Shown: positions 1 through 12,249 of the stretch, in pieces
Layout of the letters: each line of letters starts with the position of its first letter
Numbering within the stretch: position 1 is the stretch's first letter
NCBI GenBank assembly: GCA_037903475.1
Contig: JBAJFG010000485.1
Span: 79,624-143,623 of the forward strand
Direction: 5' to 3'
Length of the DNA: 64,000 bases
From: Ancylostoma caninum
Lineage: Eukaryota; Nematoda; Chromadorea; Rhabditida; Ancylostomatidae
Translations under genes and position numbers: made by a program
Notes under the pieces: model-generated
Databases searched by the model: none
What the model was told of the DNA's origin: nothing
What the model saw: only the letters and a program-made list of their open reading frames with translations

Positions 1-1540
1 ATATCTATTTGTTTCAGTCCCAGACACGAATCCACTCCAGAAAAAAAAAAGAGAAAAGACTGTCAAAGAAATCCCAACTTTCAATCAATGAAAGGCACAG
101 AATGCGTGAATAAATCCTAGTGAATGCCGGTGAAGTCCACTCTACAAAATGACTCATTCTCCAGTTGATAGAACTGATGCGCAGAAAAAAGGCTGCATAG
201 GAAGCAGCCACCAGAAACGTGGTGATAGTTTTCCGTCTCGATATATCGATTACTCCTTCTCAAGATAAAATTCCATCATCAAATTCCAAAACAGAGCAAG
301 AAAATATTGTAAAAATTTCCTGTAGCAGGGGACTTACACTCTGCGATGATTGGAATTCATCAAGCTGTGCATTTCATCAAAGCGTTGCTAGCGATTCCAA
401 TTCAACACTATGTCAATTGTCTGATTTTCAAAAAAAATTACAACAGTAGCAAAAAGTTCAATAGATTAATCAATGCTAGCGAATTCCGGATAGTGGATTC
501 TGTGTCTCTCCACAGGATGATTGTTTTCCATTTGGAAAATCGCCAGTATCTTCCCTTCTTTTCCTTCCAAGGTTTCCTCTGCCAGAGTTTCACCTACCAT
601 ATAATACAGTAAAAGTAATTTTGTGAACACCATAATTGGGTTGGCTGGATTTTCTCCAGTGTTCATCTCTTTTCAAGGAATTACACTATCAGAATGTTTA
701 AGGATTAATATCGAAGCTATGTTCGATCAAGCTGCAAGTTATTGATATTATATAAGAGGATTAGGTTTTGGTTTGATTTGACACCTTGTTTTGTATTAAA
801 TAGACAAATAATTGAATGAATAAATATGGACTAACATCAACGTTCTTGAATACTACCTATTTCCTTATTTATTTCCATAAATTTTCAATGCAACCTAGAG
901 CTGAGCCAGAAAACCAGACAAACCAGAACATAATAATCAGTTAAGAGAAGAATCCAAGAAAAATTTAAAAATAATTGAACTACGATGGGTCAAATGTAAA
1001 ATTACTTCGCCATAAAAGTAATTCAACTCGTCTTGGTTTTCATAAAAGTGTATTCGTTGATAACATGGCCTGCGCAACGAAAAAAACAATCATTCACAGT
1101 AATAGAGTTGTACAGATGAAGCAAGAATCTGAGCAAATTTTTTTTTTACTTCCCGCCCCTAGTACAGCTGTAACATGAATGCAGTAACATCATAAAGGTG
1201 AGCATTGGATCTGCCAGTTAATCTGTGACTATAAAGTAGGCTTTAAATTTGGTTCGCACGATTCTGAATCGGTTTAGTAGGATAGGTGGCCTACCGGATC
1301 GCCCAATGCAGGCACTGAAGAAGTTGATTAACCGAAATGTTACTCAAAATGAACAGCATACAACCTCGTGCACAGCTTGTAAATCTAGAGTGGAGAAATA
1401 AAAAAAAGAAAAAAATCGCCAGACCGTTGAACATAAAAGTTTGAAATTCAGGATTTGATGCGATTTAACAACATCGAAAAGCTTTTCCAATCTTCGAGAG
1501 TTTGGGGATACGTACTGTTCCCTCACACTATCTTATTAGG
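1..1540. other. No gene recognised
   Basis: No exon with convincing splice sites and coding bias was found. A minus-strand open frame at 466-666 has no good splice boundaries and was not accepted. The stretch is AT-rich and probably intergenic or intronic. Confidence 0.4.
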
Positions 1541-1680
1541 GTTAGGACTGAATTTAAATCGAACAGGCGAATTCATTTATTATTATTCATGCAGGAGTAG
1601 ATAAGAAGAATTCGAAAGTTCATAAAAATAACAGACCTAAATGCTTTATTGTCATTCCTAGGAATTGTATGGGGAGGAGG
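1541..1680 (+). repeat. Degenerate copy of the GGACCGAATAA MITE family
   Basis: This stretch matches the family copy at 8318-8551: a decayed left end (GTTAGGACTGAAT), then a conserved order of landmarks (an ATTCATTTATTATTATTCATG block, a GAATTC...AAGTTC block, AGACCTAAATGC, then CATTCCTAGGAATTGTA). The right half is missing, and it is directly followed by a copy of a second TIR family at 1682. Confidence 0.55.
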
Positions 1681-1681
1681 G

Positions 1682-1777
1682 TTAAACCTGGAGAGAGTGC
1701 GGTCAGGCTCTGCGATTGGCCAATCTGTCCAACCAGCCAATCGCAAAGGCGTGCCCCACCCACTTGCCAGGCATAAC
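1682..1777. mobile_element. Short foldback MITE, GTTATACCTGGA family, copy 1
   Basis: The ends read TTAAACCTGG and CCAGGCATAAC. The interior carries the paired ATTGGC/GCCAAT blocks seen in the copies at 24556 and 43342. It is about 96 bp, has no coding capacity, and is more diverged than the copy at 43342. Confidence 0.5.
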
Positions 1778-4512
1778 GCCCCACAACCTTATAAATCAAC
1801 TAACACATTATTTCTGAACATACCTTGAAAATATGGACATATTTCGAATCTACTGAGAATATATGTATTTTATGAATAACGATAACAACCTTATCAATAC
1901 AGTTTACTAGTTTCTGCTGTCTTGCTCGCAATGGCACAGGTAAATTTATCGCATCATTTAGTTTTCAGTTACGGTTAGTCACAGAATGAACTTATAGTGG
2001 TCTGAGTACAGATCCTAGGAACAAAGATTACTATAAAAACTTTTAACACTACTGTACGCCTGCTACCACCTCTCCGACGGTAAATTATACTTACCTACAG
2101 CGACTAGCCCTCCTTGAGGAAAGTTAACAGAGGCTAATTCCATTCTTTTCGAATACAAACGAGAAGAAAAATTGACAGTGTACTGAGATTGTACCATTAA
2201 AATTATTTAAATTACCAGTTCTAACATGTTATCCATGATTTGAAAATGAAACGGCTTCAGAGTTTGTGCTACACCGTCAATATAACTGATGAGATCGTAT
2301 TAATCACAGTGACGAACTCCTGGAGCCGGATGTATGAAAATCCTGATCATGATCGGGTGTAGAATTCATAACGGAAAACGAGCTCAGGATCGGGCGGAGT
2401 CGACTGCTTACAGCCTCCAGAAACACCTAGTTTTTTTTTTTTCAACACATGGGTAGAAAATGAGATAGGTAGTTAGACTACATTTTTATTACTACTTTGT
2501 AGATGTAATATTAGTAGTTTTTTCCAATAATTGTTAACGACTTCAATCCTAGAATTACGGTATCGAAATAATCTAACAAGAAGGTAAATTCAAGGACAGA
2601 GGACTTGTACACAACAGCCAGGACACTACGAAGTATCCGGAGTGCGAATGGTTCAAACTGCAAGCTGGTATTTCGTGTAGCGACGGATGGACGCACGCTT
2701 GGATGACTAATATCTGAGTCATTGCGAAAACAGATTCACTGTGATGAACGAAGCAAATCTCTGGAAAATGCCCATCTAGTACAGCGATGAATACGATACC
2801 ACAGGTCCGTGACGATGTTTTTGCTGCAAGGATCGATCCCGAAAAAAGTCAGGAAGATATGCAATTCATTTCACCAATAACTGTGTGTAGTAGAAAGCTT
2901 GGCCCGAGCAAGTGAAGTGCAAATTCAATAGATAACCTAATACCCGTTTGTTTATTCGGCTTATCAGGTATTGAACTTGCTATTCGGTCATTTTGCGATC
3001 GGAAGTTCTTCGATCCTTAATGATGAGAGAACTGTACATAGTGGCTCCGTTTGCAGCTTTTATAAAAATTCTGAACCTTTTTCACCAGAAGAAAAACTAA
3101 GAAAAACTAAATAACTACTGAAGTGATTTCTAACGCGCTGAAGTAAGTTCATTACCAGGCTGAACATAGCATAGCTTCTAGCATCTTCTAGCAACAAAAA
3201 AACCTGGATTTTTGGACTGTAACCATTAGGAATAATATTCAAAATTCTTAATAACCACAAGATTACTGTAAGTGCGCCGTGAAGCAAGAATTTTACAATG
3301 ACAGAAAAGGAATGCACGACAACGAACAAAGCGTAGCGTAGCTACAGCTTAGAAGTACGCCCGCCCCGTGAACAAATCCGCTTCAAACTTCTTCCAGAGT
3401 AGTGTGGTTGAGCCAGACAAAAGAAATGTTCGCCTTATCAAAAATGCCGCTATCACTAAGCAGAGGCGTCAACGAGGATAAGGGCAACCTTTACGCAGTT
3501 TCGCAGCTAAGAATATAGTCGGAAATCGGGAACGAATCCAATGCCATAGCAAAGTGCAACCAATCACATACTGGTCAGGAATTTTAAAAAAATCCAGAAA
3601 AAACATTAAAATCTCATCATATTTTCGAAAATTTTCTTCAAATTAAAAGAGGAAACCCTTTCAACAACAAATCACAGGAGCAAAAATTCTGACTAAAAAT
3701 CAAGAATATTTTGTGGCGGTAAAGTTCTGATGCACTTTTGAACCAACAACGACCATCAGCACGGAAAAACCCCTGTTATCAAGCTCTTCACTTCAAAAAA
3801 CCGAATACTATGGCATTCTAGCGCTTTCCTACAGCGACAAATGTGCGAAAAAGAAAAACCTCTTAAGAAAGGGGGCTGAGAAGTTCCATTCAATCCAGAA
3901 ATTAAAATCTGACTCATTTTCTACTCATCACATACACGTCTATGCATGAAATGTGCGCCGCTATGAAACGCCTAATTTGAACGTTTTTCTGTTGCCCCAA
4001 GATTGAGAGACCACTTCTATTCTCGTCTATCAAACAAATAAAAAGTTGGTTTCGAAGCAATAACAACTATTTCTACCTACAGTTCTGGCGTTTTTTTTTA
4101 TTATGATGGTATTACACACACGTACGCGAATATAAGCAGGTTCCCTAAATTATCACTGAAGAAATCATTATATATTATTATTTGAAAACTGCCTGAGATG
4201 GAAAACAGTGGGAAAACTGAAGCACGAGGCTATTCTTGATCACATTCGAAGAGGTAATTTTCGTTATTTACGGAACCTAGATGTGAGTTCGATTAGCACA
4301 TTGAGGTAGGCAATACTCTATGGTATATGTAGTAAGTTCCACCATGGACAATAGCTGGGAAGACAGCAGAGAGAAAAAGAATACGGGAAAGTGTGCAGTA
4401 ATTGGGGATAAATGAGAGAAAAGCAGGTTATTCGCATGGATACTCAACCATTGACGCGCCTAGAACTGACAGCATTTAATTTTTCATTCCTATTTTCGTT
4501 CAGACCGAAATC
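1778..4512. other. No gene recognised
   Basis: Both strands hold only short open frames without matching splice sites. I see no RNA gene or clear repeat here. It may be the 3' flank of the minus-strand gene ending at 4513. Confidence 0.35.
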
Positions 4513-7500
4513 TTAATCAAATTTCATGGCGAATTCCATGACGAATGATACCTTATAGACGGTGGATCCCTTGAAAATGATCCCATTTACCTTTAGGTGA
4601 ACAATTACCCAGTCCTTACTCTCATATTCCATAACCAAAATAAGGAATTCCGCTACTACTTTGCCTTTTTGCTCCACTGTGGAGGAATGCACGTTTTAAA
4701 TTTTCTGGACTCCAGATCCGTACATTTATCAAACAAATATTTATTTACTGTTACCTCTATTTTTTGGTACTAATATGTACCTGCCATAGGGGCACACCTT
4801 TTTGGTGCAAAAAAAATTTTAAAAAATAAATACCGTATTGGTACAACCCAGAACTATATAGTTGATACCACCTTGCGTTGCAAACAGTTTAGTACTTTCA
4901 CTACCGTATGCATATAAGGGCTGTGAATCCAGAGAATTAATAAATCTCCTCCTATAATCACCATTTCCTTTTTCCGGATTGCTAATTTATAACCAACAAG
5001 GGATGCACGGTGAAATCACTAATTGATAGCTTCTCGGGCATTGCCGCGACAGGAAATTATTAACCCGACATGACAGGACAGGCTTGAGAACAACGTCCGT
5101 CCTCCAGAGGGCACGAATCGCGCACGTGACTGATCGATTTTCGATTTCGTGCAATAATTTATTGATCCAGATGTCCTGGTTGAGGAAAAGAATGGGAGAA
5201 ATTCTCCAAGAGCGGTTCTTCCCATAGAACAACTTCATTCTGAGCTACAAAAGGAGAAATATTCCACTGTTATCCGCCCGGTGTTGTGATGGAATGAGAT
5301 GATAAAGCAGGAGAATTTCTCACATACTTTCAACGTGAGCAAAAACATAGAAAGTTCATGGAAGTCCACAATATACAATTTTTTTACTGGCAAATCAGTT
5401 AGCACAGTGAATACCGCAAATAAAACTGAGAAACTGTTCAGTGTTGTACTAGAGTAAACAACAAAAAATTACCTTCATTCGCTTGCCCACCCGGGTCCAT
5501 TTTTTCTACAACATCGGGCGATCCGGGTTCGCTGATAATTACCTGGAATTAAGCACTATTCAGACAGAATCGAACCGACAGTCACAGCCGTAGAATCTGA
5601 AAAATTTCGCGGGATTCGCAGCATTTACGGGATTTCTCAATAAGTGACTCCAAAACGATTTTTTTTTTGAGAAACTCTTACACATTCTTGTAGAAGAGAC
5701 TCTACTTCATCTATTTATAAGGTGAGTGGTTTTCCTATTGGTTAAGAGTTTCTCTAGAAAATTCATTTTGGAGTAAGTTATTAAGAAATGCCGCAAAATT
5801 TTTCAGATTCTATGGCTGTGACTGTATTTAATAGAAAGAACAGATTTTAATCGCTAGTCTAATCAAAGCTCAGACTAGTGGCCAGCTGAACAAATCCGCA
5901 CACTTCGACCAGGAGGCAAATGTCCAAATAATCTCAATGATACTCCAAAAAAATTAATTTTCACCGAAGTTTTGCCATAAAACTAAGTAAAAAATTAATA
6001 ATTTCATCTGAAATAAAGCGCAGATGTCCATTCAAGGAATTAATCCCTATTTATTAAGGATGTGGGTAAAATTAAGTTGTCTCCAATATAAAACCCACAA
6101 AAGAATTTCAATTCAACCAATGGAATCTAGTTTTCATCCTATAATGTTAGTTGAACGCCGTTCCTGTCAATACTTTTACTACAATCAAAACTTGTTAACG
6201 AGGTTCTATTTATGCCTACGGGGAAGATCCCATTTGCATAAGCGAGCCTACCGTGACAGTCGTCCTTTTACTCCTTCATTGTAGAAGTTCTAGGGTATAT
6301 GAATAGATGAATAGACAAATAACTTCGCGAATAACACTGACCGACTTTATCATAGAATGGCGGCCGCATGTTTATTACAGCGCTTTTTTTTTTGTCAGAC
6401 TGTCCATTAATCAATCTATTCCTCAGGAATAGATTGAATGTGCCCCTTCTTCCTCTCACTCTCCCCCACCAAAAATAATTTTGAACCAAATTCCTGCATC
6501 TAACGAGCAAATTGCATTTGTGAGTGTAATTCTTCTTCTTTTCCGATGACATCATCTTACTCAATCAAGGGAAGGTGTTACTTTTACTTCACAGTTATTC
6601 TCTCCGAAGGGACATTAAGAATTACAACAGGTTCAGCCAATTGCGGAAGAATAATATACATCAATTTCAAAGACAAAACACCCGTTCTGCCCGTTTTTTT
6701 TTCTACGACATATGCCACTAACACACATTCTGTTGCTTAATGAAAAACTGAGATGCTTCCATTTAATGAAATGGAAACCTTATAAAAATTCGACATCCCA
6801 CTTCCGCCATTACTTACAGACAGCAGGTAGTAGCCAGATAAATGTCGAGCAAAAATATTACTACTTTAAACTCCACTACTCTGTGCCTGGCAGTACGTAC
6901 GTAGATGAAAAATGTATAAGAAAATTTAAAGAAAAAAGGATGAAACTGAGGTCCGACTTCAAATTTGCTGGTATGTAATCCAGTTTGGATGGATCTGCGC
7001 CAATTTTAAGCTACTGTGAAATAGAATATCAACGAGTTTCAGTATGTGATAAAAATTGATTATGAAGGTTTATTTCAAAGCTAAAATATAGTAAAATAAA
7101 TCTGTCCTTCAAAATCGTGAATGTTTTGGACATATGGCTGCTACTGTATAGAACTGTGAATGAAATTCGTGTAAGTACTAATCAGTTTCACACGTTTATG
7201 TACTAAACCATTAAAAACATTTACTGAAACAAAAAACCTAGTAGAATATGGATTCAAGAATTCAAAATAGCTAACAGAGATTGGCATAAGTTCCGTTCTA
7301 ATTTCCTGACTTGTTCCGGCTGATGGCGTTTACTTTCAATAGAAGAATCAGAAACCTCTAACTAGAAACTTATATTCTTTCAAACTCCTATTTTTTCCCT
7401 CTTTCTCGGGCAATAATTTACAAGTAAACCGTCGGACATCGAATGACTTGTCAACTAATTAATCTAGTAGTACCAAATAATTGAGGACAGTAACCTTAAT

Positions 7501-7577
7501 TATCTCACCACAGGAAGATTGCCGTTTTTCTTGTCGTGTCCAGAATCCGGCGGTGACTCTCCGCTAGTTGTCATTAC
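4513..7577 (-). CDS. Unidentified protein, 3' three exons (5' end not found)
   Basis: Three minus-strand exons fit by phase: 7509-7577 (phase 0/0), 5473-5542 (0/1) and 4513-4676 (ending in TAA). Acceptors read GTTTAG, TTCCAG and CCACAG; donors read GTGAGA and GTAATT. The first two exons encode a polar Ser/Pro/Asp/Gly-rich segment (for example TTSGESPPDSGHDKK, then SEPGSPDVVEKMDPGG). The last exon is compact and beta-rich, ending VHLKVNGIIFKG...FAMKFD. The HLKVNGIIFKG stretch faintly recalls the REKLES tail of ARID3/CFI-1 transcription factors, but no ARID exon was seen, so this is only a guess. A hairpin MITE (5578-5825) lies in the intron between the first two exons. Upstream coding exons are missing from the model. 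Confidence 0.45.
5578..5825. mobile_element. Hairpin MITE with long imperfect TIRs
   Basis: The left end begins ACAGTCACAGCCGTAGAATC and the right end is its near-perfect inverse (GATTCTATGGCTGTGACTGT). Similarity between the arms continues inward for roughly 100 bp, so nearly the whole 248-bp element can fold back. No open frame is present. It lies in an intron of the minus-strand gene at 4513-7577. Confidence 0.7.
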
Positions 7578-7913
7578 CTAAACGTCTATCACAAAGGTGA
7601 AGTCTCAATCCAAGAAAATGTAAATAGAGACGACAAGCGTTCAGGGAAAAAAATCGATAAAACCCAACCAGGAAAGAAAAATGAGAATCACAAGAAATGA
7701 TAAAAGATCATAGCACTATGACGTAAATTCGGCGTGTTCATGAAAGCTACATACAAATCCAGGAATGACTGACGTTCCTATGGTGAGAACATCATAGATC
7801 CTATTTCAGAGTTTGCAAAACTGACGCTGGTTCTATGCTGTAACGCCACAAATCATATTGGAACGTCATGAATTTTCCATGAAATTTCTTTGGTTTTTTA
7901 CGGCTCCGCACAG

Positions 7914-8091
7914 TGCACGTGTTCGATGCGTGGGTGATTCTTGCGTTCCGCTTCACCACATGTGCTCAGGAAATTTCGTGAATGAAAGGAACCAGATAGA
8001 ATGGGAGCACGATGACGAGGATTCGTGTTCGTTCAATAACGGATTCGTGGATAAGGAAAGTATCGCAATAGAAATTGTAACGAAATATCAG
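7914..8091 (+). CDS. Candidate exon, possible divergent LDL-receptor class A repeat
   Basis: An open frame lies between a CGCACAG acceptor (start phase 2) and a weak GTTTTC donor after TATCAG. It holds the cysteine pattern C-VGDS-C-VPLHHM-C-SG ... DDEDS-C. That spacing and the acidic D-D-E-D before the last cysteine resemble a divergent LDLa module, but only four cysteines are present rather than six. The rest is charged. No neighbouring exon of the same gene could be joined with confidence. It could also be an unrelated secreted protein. Confidence 0.33.
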
Positions 8092-8110
8092 GTTTTCACC
8101 AACTGCTAGG

Positions 8111-8660
8111 AGTCATTTTGGAATTTTCCGGGAATATGTTGAACTGGGAAAGTAAGCCATGATTGGACATAGGATATAGCCATGAAGGTCCCGAAAAACG
8201 ATGAAAAATTGGAGGCAAACAAGGTTACTGGATTGAAATGTGCACAAAATCGATGAGATGAGGAAAATACTGCACCAAAAAATGTATTTTTGAAGTACCA
8301 CACTAATAAGTGGACCTTACTTAGGACCGAATAAAAATCGAACAACTCAATTCATTTAATTATTCATACAAAATTAAATCTGAAGAATTCAAATGTTGAA
8401 AAAGGCAGAAACCTAAATACCTTACCATCATTCCTAAAGGATTGCATTGTTCCCACTTTTTTGGACATAAGAGTTATAGACTTAATCGAAATCGAATTTT
8501 CGGAATTCGAACAAATCGATAGATATCTGATGCATTATTCGGTCCTAAGTATAAAATCGACTATATTCGATTATTCCGTCTCCCTGAGTTTAGAGCTTGC
8601 TAAATACTGGATTATTTATGTACGAACAGATTATCTTAGTCATTTTGTGAGATTGGCTTC
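8111..8660. repeat. Dispersed repeat, copy A, interrupted by a MITE
   Basis: The segments 8111-8317 and 8552-8660 are together similar to 11081-11452. Shared blocks include TGGAATTTTCC, CATGATTGGAC, ACGATGAAAAATT, ACTGCA, CCACACTA and TATATTCGATTA. The 234-bp MITE at 8318-8551 sits between them and is absent from copy B. Confidence 0.65.
8318..8551. mobile_element. TA-flanked MITE with perfect 15-bp TIRs (best copy)
   Basis: The left end CTTAGGACCGAATAA and the right end TTATTCGGTCCTAAG are exact inverse complements, flanked by TA on each side (8318-8319 and 8550-8551). The interior is AT-rich, contains nested GAATTCGAA-type motifs, and has no transposase frame. The TA target duplication suggests mobilisation by a Tc1/mariner transposase. 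Related copies lie at 1541, 16232, 20611, 38831 and 63226. Confidence 0.85.
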
Positions 8661-10575
8661 GAACTTTTAAACACTGGACTCGATTCAATTTTGACGGATT
8701 CGTCTCCATCGAAAAATTCGAATTTTCAGTCTTCTTTGAATATTCGATTTCGATGATCTCAATCTCTCCAAGCTGTTTCATTATTAGGTATTGTTAATGA
8801 CTCGAATTTCGACTCTTCCGAATACAGCTTATTCCAAACTCGATGTGAGTCCACCAGGAAAAATATCATGTCAACAGGAAAAATGACGAAGAACATGAGC
8901 TTAGAAGTTCTAGTGATAATGAAGTAGTTAGAATAATAGTAAGAAGTGGAACAACAAAGAGACCAAGCCCATACCACAAAATCAAAAATCAAAAATGGTA
9001 AGTTAACACACAAATGAAGTTAAAAACGTCTGCATGTTGTTTAGACATGCAGACATGTGTTTTCACCATTTTCTCGGAAATAACTAATAACAGATCTTTG
9101 TAGCTGCTCCCTTAGTTGGGGTAATCCAGGAAAATAAGTGAGTGGAGCATCCTCAATAACATCGCAGCGGAGCATTTATTTAAAATCGTATCCAGGAAAT
9201 CGCGAAGAAAATGATGTAAAGAAGAAAATCCATAAGCGTGATGTCGTAAAATTGGGAGAACGTGGAGTTTGCATGAAATGAATGGAAAAACGTGAAGTTT
9301 GCACGAAACCAACCAATAGCGTATAAATGACGCAACAAAATCGAGCACATAGATATACGAACGTCAGATATTAATGCTGTGAACTCGAAGTAAACTCTCG
9401 GTTAAAGCGCTGTGGCTGCCTCAAAATCCAGACCATTACTGGTACAATATGGATGTAAAATGTGTGGACAATCGGGGGGTGCAGGCAGGTGCAGCCAGAC
9501 GACAGAGATAGTGTGTCTATCAAAGAGATATCACACGGCGCAAAACTGTGTTCCCTAAAAACGATTGATTTCGGTCTTTATTCCCAGTGATCTCATCATA
9601 TCAGTTTCTTCTAGGATCAGCTGATCGGTCCTGGATTTTCATCTGTATGACTAGTTACATGTGAACAACTGTAATTTCCTTACAACATCAATAAAATCTG
9701 ATTTTCTGGGTTCGCGATCGATGAACTTCTCTACCTACAGCAGAGAAAAAGGGTGGGTCATAAAGTGGCAGGAAAGGGTAGGTCGTGAGCTGCCGTAGTG
9801 GGTCACGAAAGTTTGACATAAATTAAAAATTTATATATACAAGCAAATAAATAAATAAACGAATATTGAAAGAATGTAAAGCAAAAATAAATAAATACGG
9901 CATGCGACATGGAAAATAAATAAATAAAATAAATAAATACGGCATGCGAAATGGATGAAAAGGCGAATAAGTTTTGTTAATGCCTAAACGAGTAAGCTTT
10001 TACTCGGTAAATGTTTTCATTTTTCGTCCTATTCTACTTTTCATTACTTCTTTATTTGTTTTGTGTGTTCCTCAAATAAAGAACTGTGTAGAATAAACTA
10101 GATGATTTGTAAATAAACTGATAAACAAACTCATCAGTTACTAACTAGTTAGAAATTGAATTAACAACGGATTTTTGTTCATTATCAGTGCGAATAAATT
10201 TGACGTATACACGCAGCACTTCCAGACTGAAGTTATAAAACTTTCTCAAGATAATGTGTTGATTGAGATGGCATTTTTACTTTGGTAAGCGCATTAGCTT
10301 TTTCTGGTTGCTTCCAGTATATTCCAGATTACCCACTCAATCGCAATGGCGTGCTCCATCAAGCCAAACAGCAAATGTTTAAAGTGACGTTTGGAAATGA
10401 TTTTAGCACCCTATTTTCCTTCACGGAATCACCGGCTGTGTTTTCCTTCTGCCTTCGAACAATGTCAAACTGTCATGCAGTGAATGAAAATGTGAAAGGA
10501 GAAAATAAAAAGAAAGAAAGGAAAAACGCCCTGGAAATATTGATGCCACCATAGCATTCAATGTCGTACAATTAA
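8661..10575. other. No gene recognised; AT-rich with AAATAAATA tracts
   Basis: Only unsupported open frames were seen. Between about 9840 and 9955 there are AAATAAAT tracts and two copies of an AAATACGGCATGCGA motif about 50 bp apart. Confidence 0.4.
9840..9955. repeat. AAATAAATA-rich low-complexity tract with duplicated motif
   Basis: AAATAAATA units are interspersed with AAATACGGCATGCGACATGG and then AAATACGGCATGCGAAATGG. This looks like a local tandem duplication. Confidence 0.6.
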
Positions 10576-10813
10576 TTACTGAGCATACGGAGCTGATTCA
10601 AATATGCAGTACTCAACAGCCACGGAACAGCTGAAAAATCTTGGAGGATCTGGATCCATAAATGGATGTTCGGAAGACATTTGGCTCGGCCGATCGATAA
10701 AATCGATAGAGTCGATTTTGGAATAGCTCTCATACGAATGGATCGAGTTCCCACTGGATTTAGGCGGCGAATGCTCAAGTAACTTGAAGAGGTACAGAAA
10801 ATCAAAATGACTA
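10576..10813 (-). CDS. Candidate terminal exon, unidentified Ser/Pro/Asp-rich protein
   Basis: The minus-strand exon begins after a TTTTTGGTTAG acceptor (phase 2) and ends with TAA, giving 78 residues. It starts SHFDFLYLFKLLEH, then SPPKSSGNSIHSYESYSK, then a Ser/Asp/Pro segment (RPSQMSSEHPFMDPDPPRFF) and ends ESAPYAQ. The composition is coding-like, with a disordered acidic middle. Upstream exons should lie at higher coordinates but were not identified. Function is unknown. Confidence 0.4.
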
Positions 10814-11080
10814 CTAACCAAAAAGCATTGATTCTCAAGTTACTCTAAGGACCTGGTGTCGATAAAATCAGGGGGTGCTGAATGTTCAGCGTTTGGAAAT
10901 CAAATTTACAAGAAAAGAACAGCATCAAATTTTAAAAAAAATGACAATAGTAATTCATGCATAGGTAAGTTTGAATTTCAATTTCAGTTCAATAAATAAT
11001 TCAACTGCTGCAATGGTCATGACTTAGCAAAAAATACAATCTGATAAGTAGAGAAAATGCTTCAGACAAAACACTGCTTG

Positions 11081-11452
11081 AGGTCATTCTGGAATTTTCC
11101 GAACAAGTATATTGAAAACATATTGAATATATTGAATATTGAATATAATATACATATTGAAAAGGGAAAATTAGACATGATTGGACTGGAAAAGAAATAT
11201 AGAAGTAGGAATCAAACTACTAAGCAGTAATAATATGGTCTTGAAAACGATGAAAAATTAAAGACAAACAATGTTATAGGATTTAGATGTACATAGAATG
11301 GTGTGATGAGGGAAATACTGCAAAGAATGTTGTTTTGGTATTCCACACTACTTAATGGAGTATATTCGATTACTATTGAGTGTTAGTCTTAGTAAATATT
11401 GAATTACTTATATGAGTAGATGATCTCAGTCCTTTTGTCCCAGTGGTAGCTT
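11081..11452. repeat. Dispersed repeat, copy B (no MITE: paralogous empty site)
   Basis: This copy is similar to 8111-8660 but lacks the inserted MITE. The flanking blocks CCACACTA and TATATTCGATTA lie close together here. It carries its own ATATTGAATATTGAA expansion near 11105-11165. Confidence 0.6.
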
Positions 11453-11731
11453 CAACCATCGTCTACTCTCTCTCGCCTCCTCCCCTACACTGATATGACA
11501 AATGCATTGCATTCCGAAAGGTAGCCGAAAAAAATTGATGGAATACAAGAAAATCAAAATAATACTAACAAGTAATGATATCAAGAAGAAACTAAGCTAA
11601 AACCACAAAAATGACAACCGAGAAAGACATAATCATAATCCGTTTATACGTTTTGATGGAGCGCTCGTGGTCTGCGGCTTATCCGGTTTGTCGTGTTAAC
11701 GTCCGCGAAACTCCTCTGTCTTATTTCTCAG

Positions 11732-11829
11732 ATGGGAGTGGCGACGTAGCCAGTACTCCTACGGAGAAATTTCTCGACAATTATTTACTCCAAAGCATTG
11801 CTTGCGAACGAAAACAGATCCTGTTGACA
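11732..11829 (+). CDS. Candidate internal exon, unidentified
   Basis: An open frame lies between a TTTCTCAG acceptor (start phase 1) and a GTGAGA donor (end phase 0). It encodes about 33 residues with GSGDVASTPTEKFLDNYLLQ and then an IACERKQILLT end. The composition is coding-like with good splice signals. It is probably upstream of the exon at 12140 on the same strand, but the phases do not join directly, so an exon between them would be missing. Confidence 0.33.
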
Positions 11830-12139
11830 GTGAGATGCCTCTGTTTACCTTTTTTCTCTAAATTATGAGCATACTTTTTTTCTAAATTACGAGTCTTCTA
11901 AATAAAAAAAAAGCTGAATCACAGAATGTAAGGCAATTAGGAGTGCAGGCGCCATCAAATATCAAGCCCTTCGCTAAATTGCCTATATTGACAGATGGCA
12001 TTTATTTTGAGTGTCACCTGCAACAAAAAGGCAACATTCTTTGAATATTAGGCAATAAATTATGATAAAGATTTCTCTCTCTCATAATATTGTCATTTTT
12101 CTTCATTGTCACCTACTCAAAACTGAAACATGAACATAG

Positions 12140-12249
12140 GAAACGAAGAACTTTGGTTTCCTATGACAAATCCAAGAGAACCCAGGCACAGCCACTTGAA
12201 GTGACCGAGGACTCGTTGTTCTCGTTTGGACAGCTGGCCCATCCTACTG
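12140..12249 (+). CDS. Candidate internal exon, unidentified
   Basis: An open frame runs from an ACATAG acceptor (phase 2) to a strong ACTG|GTAAGG donor (phase 1). It begins KRRTLVSYDKSKRTQAQ and continues into EVTEDSLFSFGQLAHPT. Codon content looks genuine. It joins in phase with the candidate exon at 14802. No domain was recognised; a basic start followed by a polar stretch suggests a disordered region. Confidence 0.4.
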
